NCBI GenBank assembly: GCA_937959095.1
Contig: CALGLY010000704.1
Coordinates: forward strand, 1 to 5,184
Reading direction: 5' to 3'
From: an uncultured Saprospiraceae bacterium
GTDB taxonomy: Bacteria > Bacteroidota > Bacteroidia > Chitinophagales > Saprospiraceae
DNA: 5,184 nucleotides
The translations under genes and the position numbers were made by a program. Below the pieces are notes generated by a model. The model was not told the origin of the DNA, ran no database searches, and saw nothing but the letters and a program-made list of their open reading frames with translations. Shown piece by piece: positions 5,090-5,184 of the stretch. Each line of letters starts with the position of its first letter. Within the stretch, counting starts at the first letter, position 1.

Positions 5090-5184
5090 GAACCATATAA
5101 GGCATATAAGGCATATAAGGACATTTAAGTTTTTAATTTAAAATCGCTTTGCGATTTATCCTTCTTATATGCCTTATATGGTTC
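5090..5184. repeat. Intergenic palindromic element with tandem 9-mers
   Basis: The 21 bases at 5090-5110 are the exact reverse complement of 5164-5184. The left arm continues as a tandem array of three identical CATATAAGG units (5094-5102, 5103-5111, 5112-5120). The right arm has one exact complement, CCTTATATG (5172-5180), preceded by a one-mismatch copy (5163-5171). At the centre AAATCGC (5141-5147) and GCGATTT (5151-5157) make a perfect 7-bp stem with a TTT loop. The whole can fold into a long hairpin or cruciform and may continue beyond the window. It resembles REP or MITE-like intergenic elements, but only one copy is visible. Confidence 0.75.

Noticed and set aside
5090..5184. CRISPR array
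   Set aside because: The repeated 9-mers are contiguous without spacers and the arms are inverted, so this is a palindromic repeat element rather than a CRISPR array.

Overview
The window looks like chromosomal DNA of a Bacteroidota member; a genus cannot be assigned. The evidence is the N-terminus of a TonB-dependent receptor with a CarboxypepD_reg-like leader domain, a long IF2 with a Lys/Pro/Ala-rich and RGG-rich N-terminal extension, moderately AT-rich coding DNA with very AT-rich spacers, and promoter-like boxes of the Bacteroidota type (TAnnTTTG).

Layout. Positions 3-773 (minus strand) hold the first 257 codons of an outer-membrane TonB-dependent receptor, which runs off the left edge. 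Positions 774-1063 are a divergent AT-rich spacer with a plausible receptor promoter and a perfect 15-bp palindrome just upstream of it. Positions 1064-1342 (plus) encode a 92-residue glycine-zipper protein of unknown function. Positions 1343-1843 are a structured 500-bp spacer. It contains a nested hairpin, a chain of four mutually complementary segments ending in a strong intrinsic terminator, an 11-bp inverted repeat pair 116 bp apart, a good TACATTTG promoter box, and a leader that can fold in front of an unusually good Shine-Dalgarno sequence. Positions 1844-5014 (plus) are a complete infB (translation initiation factor IF-2, 1056 aa). It is followed by a near-ideal terminator (5047-5079) and then a palindromic, tandem-repeat-bearing element (5090-5184) that reaches the right edge.

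How the genes relate. The three genes do not look like one pathway. The receptor is transcribed away from the rest. The glycine-rich gene is separated from infB by terminators. infB appears to be a single-gene transcription unit here, with neither nusA/rimP upstream nor rbfA/truB within the 170 bp downstream. I see no convincing new multi-gene system. The parts most worth a second look are non-coding: the alternating-hairpin segment 1411-1515, the infB leader 1706-1843, and the inverted-repeat element 5090-5184. The codon-alternating PRTGGGG repeat inside IF-2 is also worth checking.
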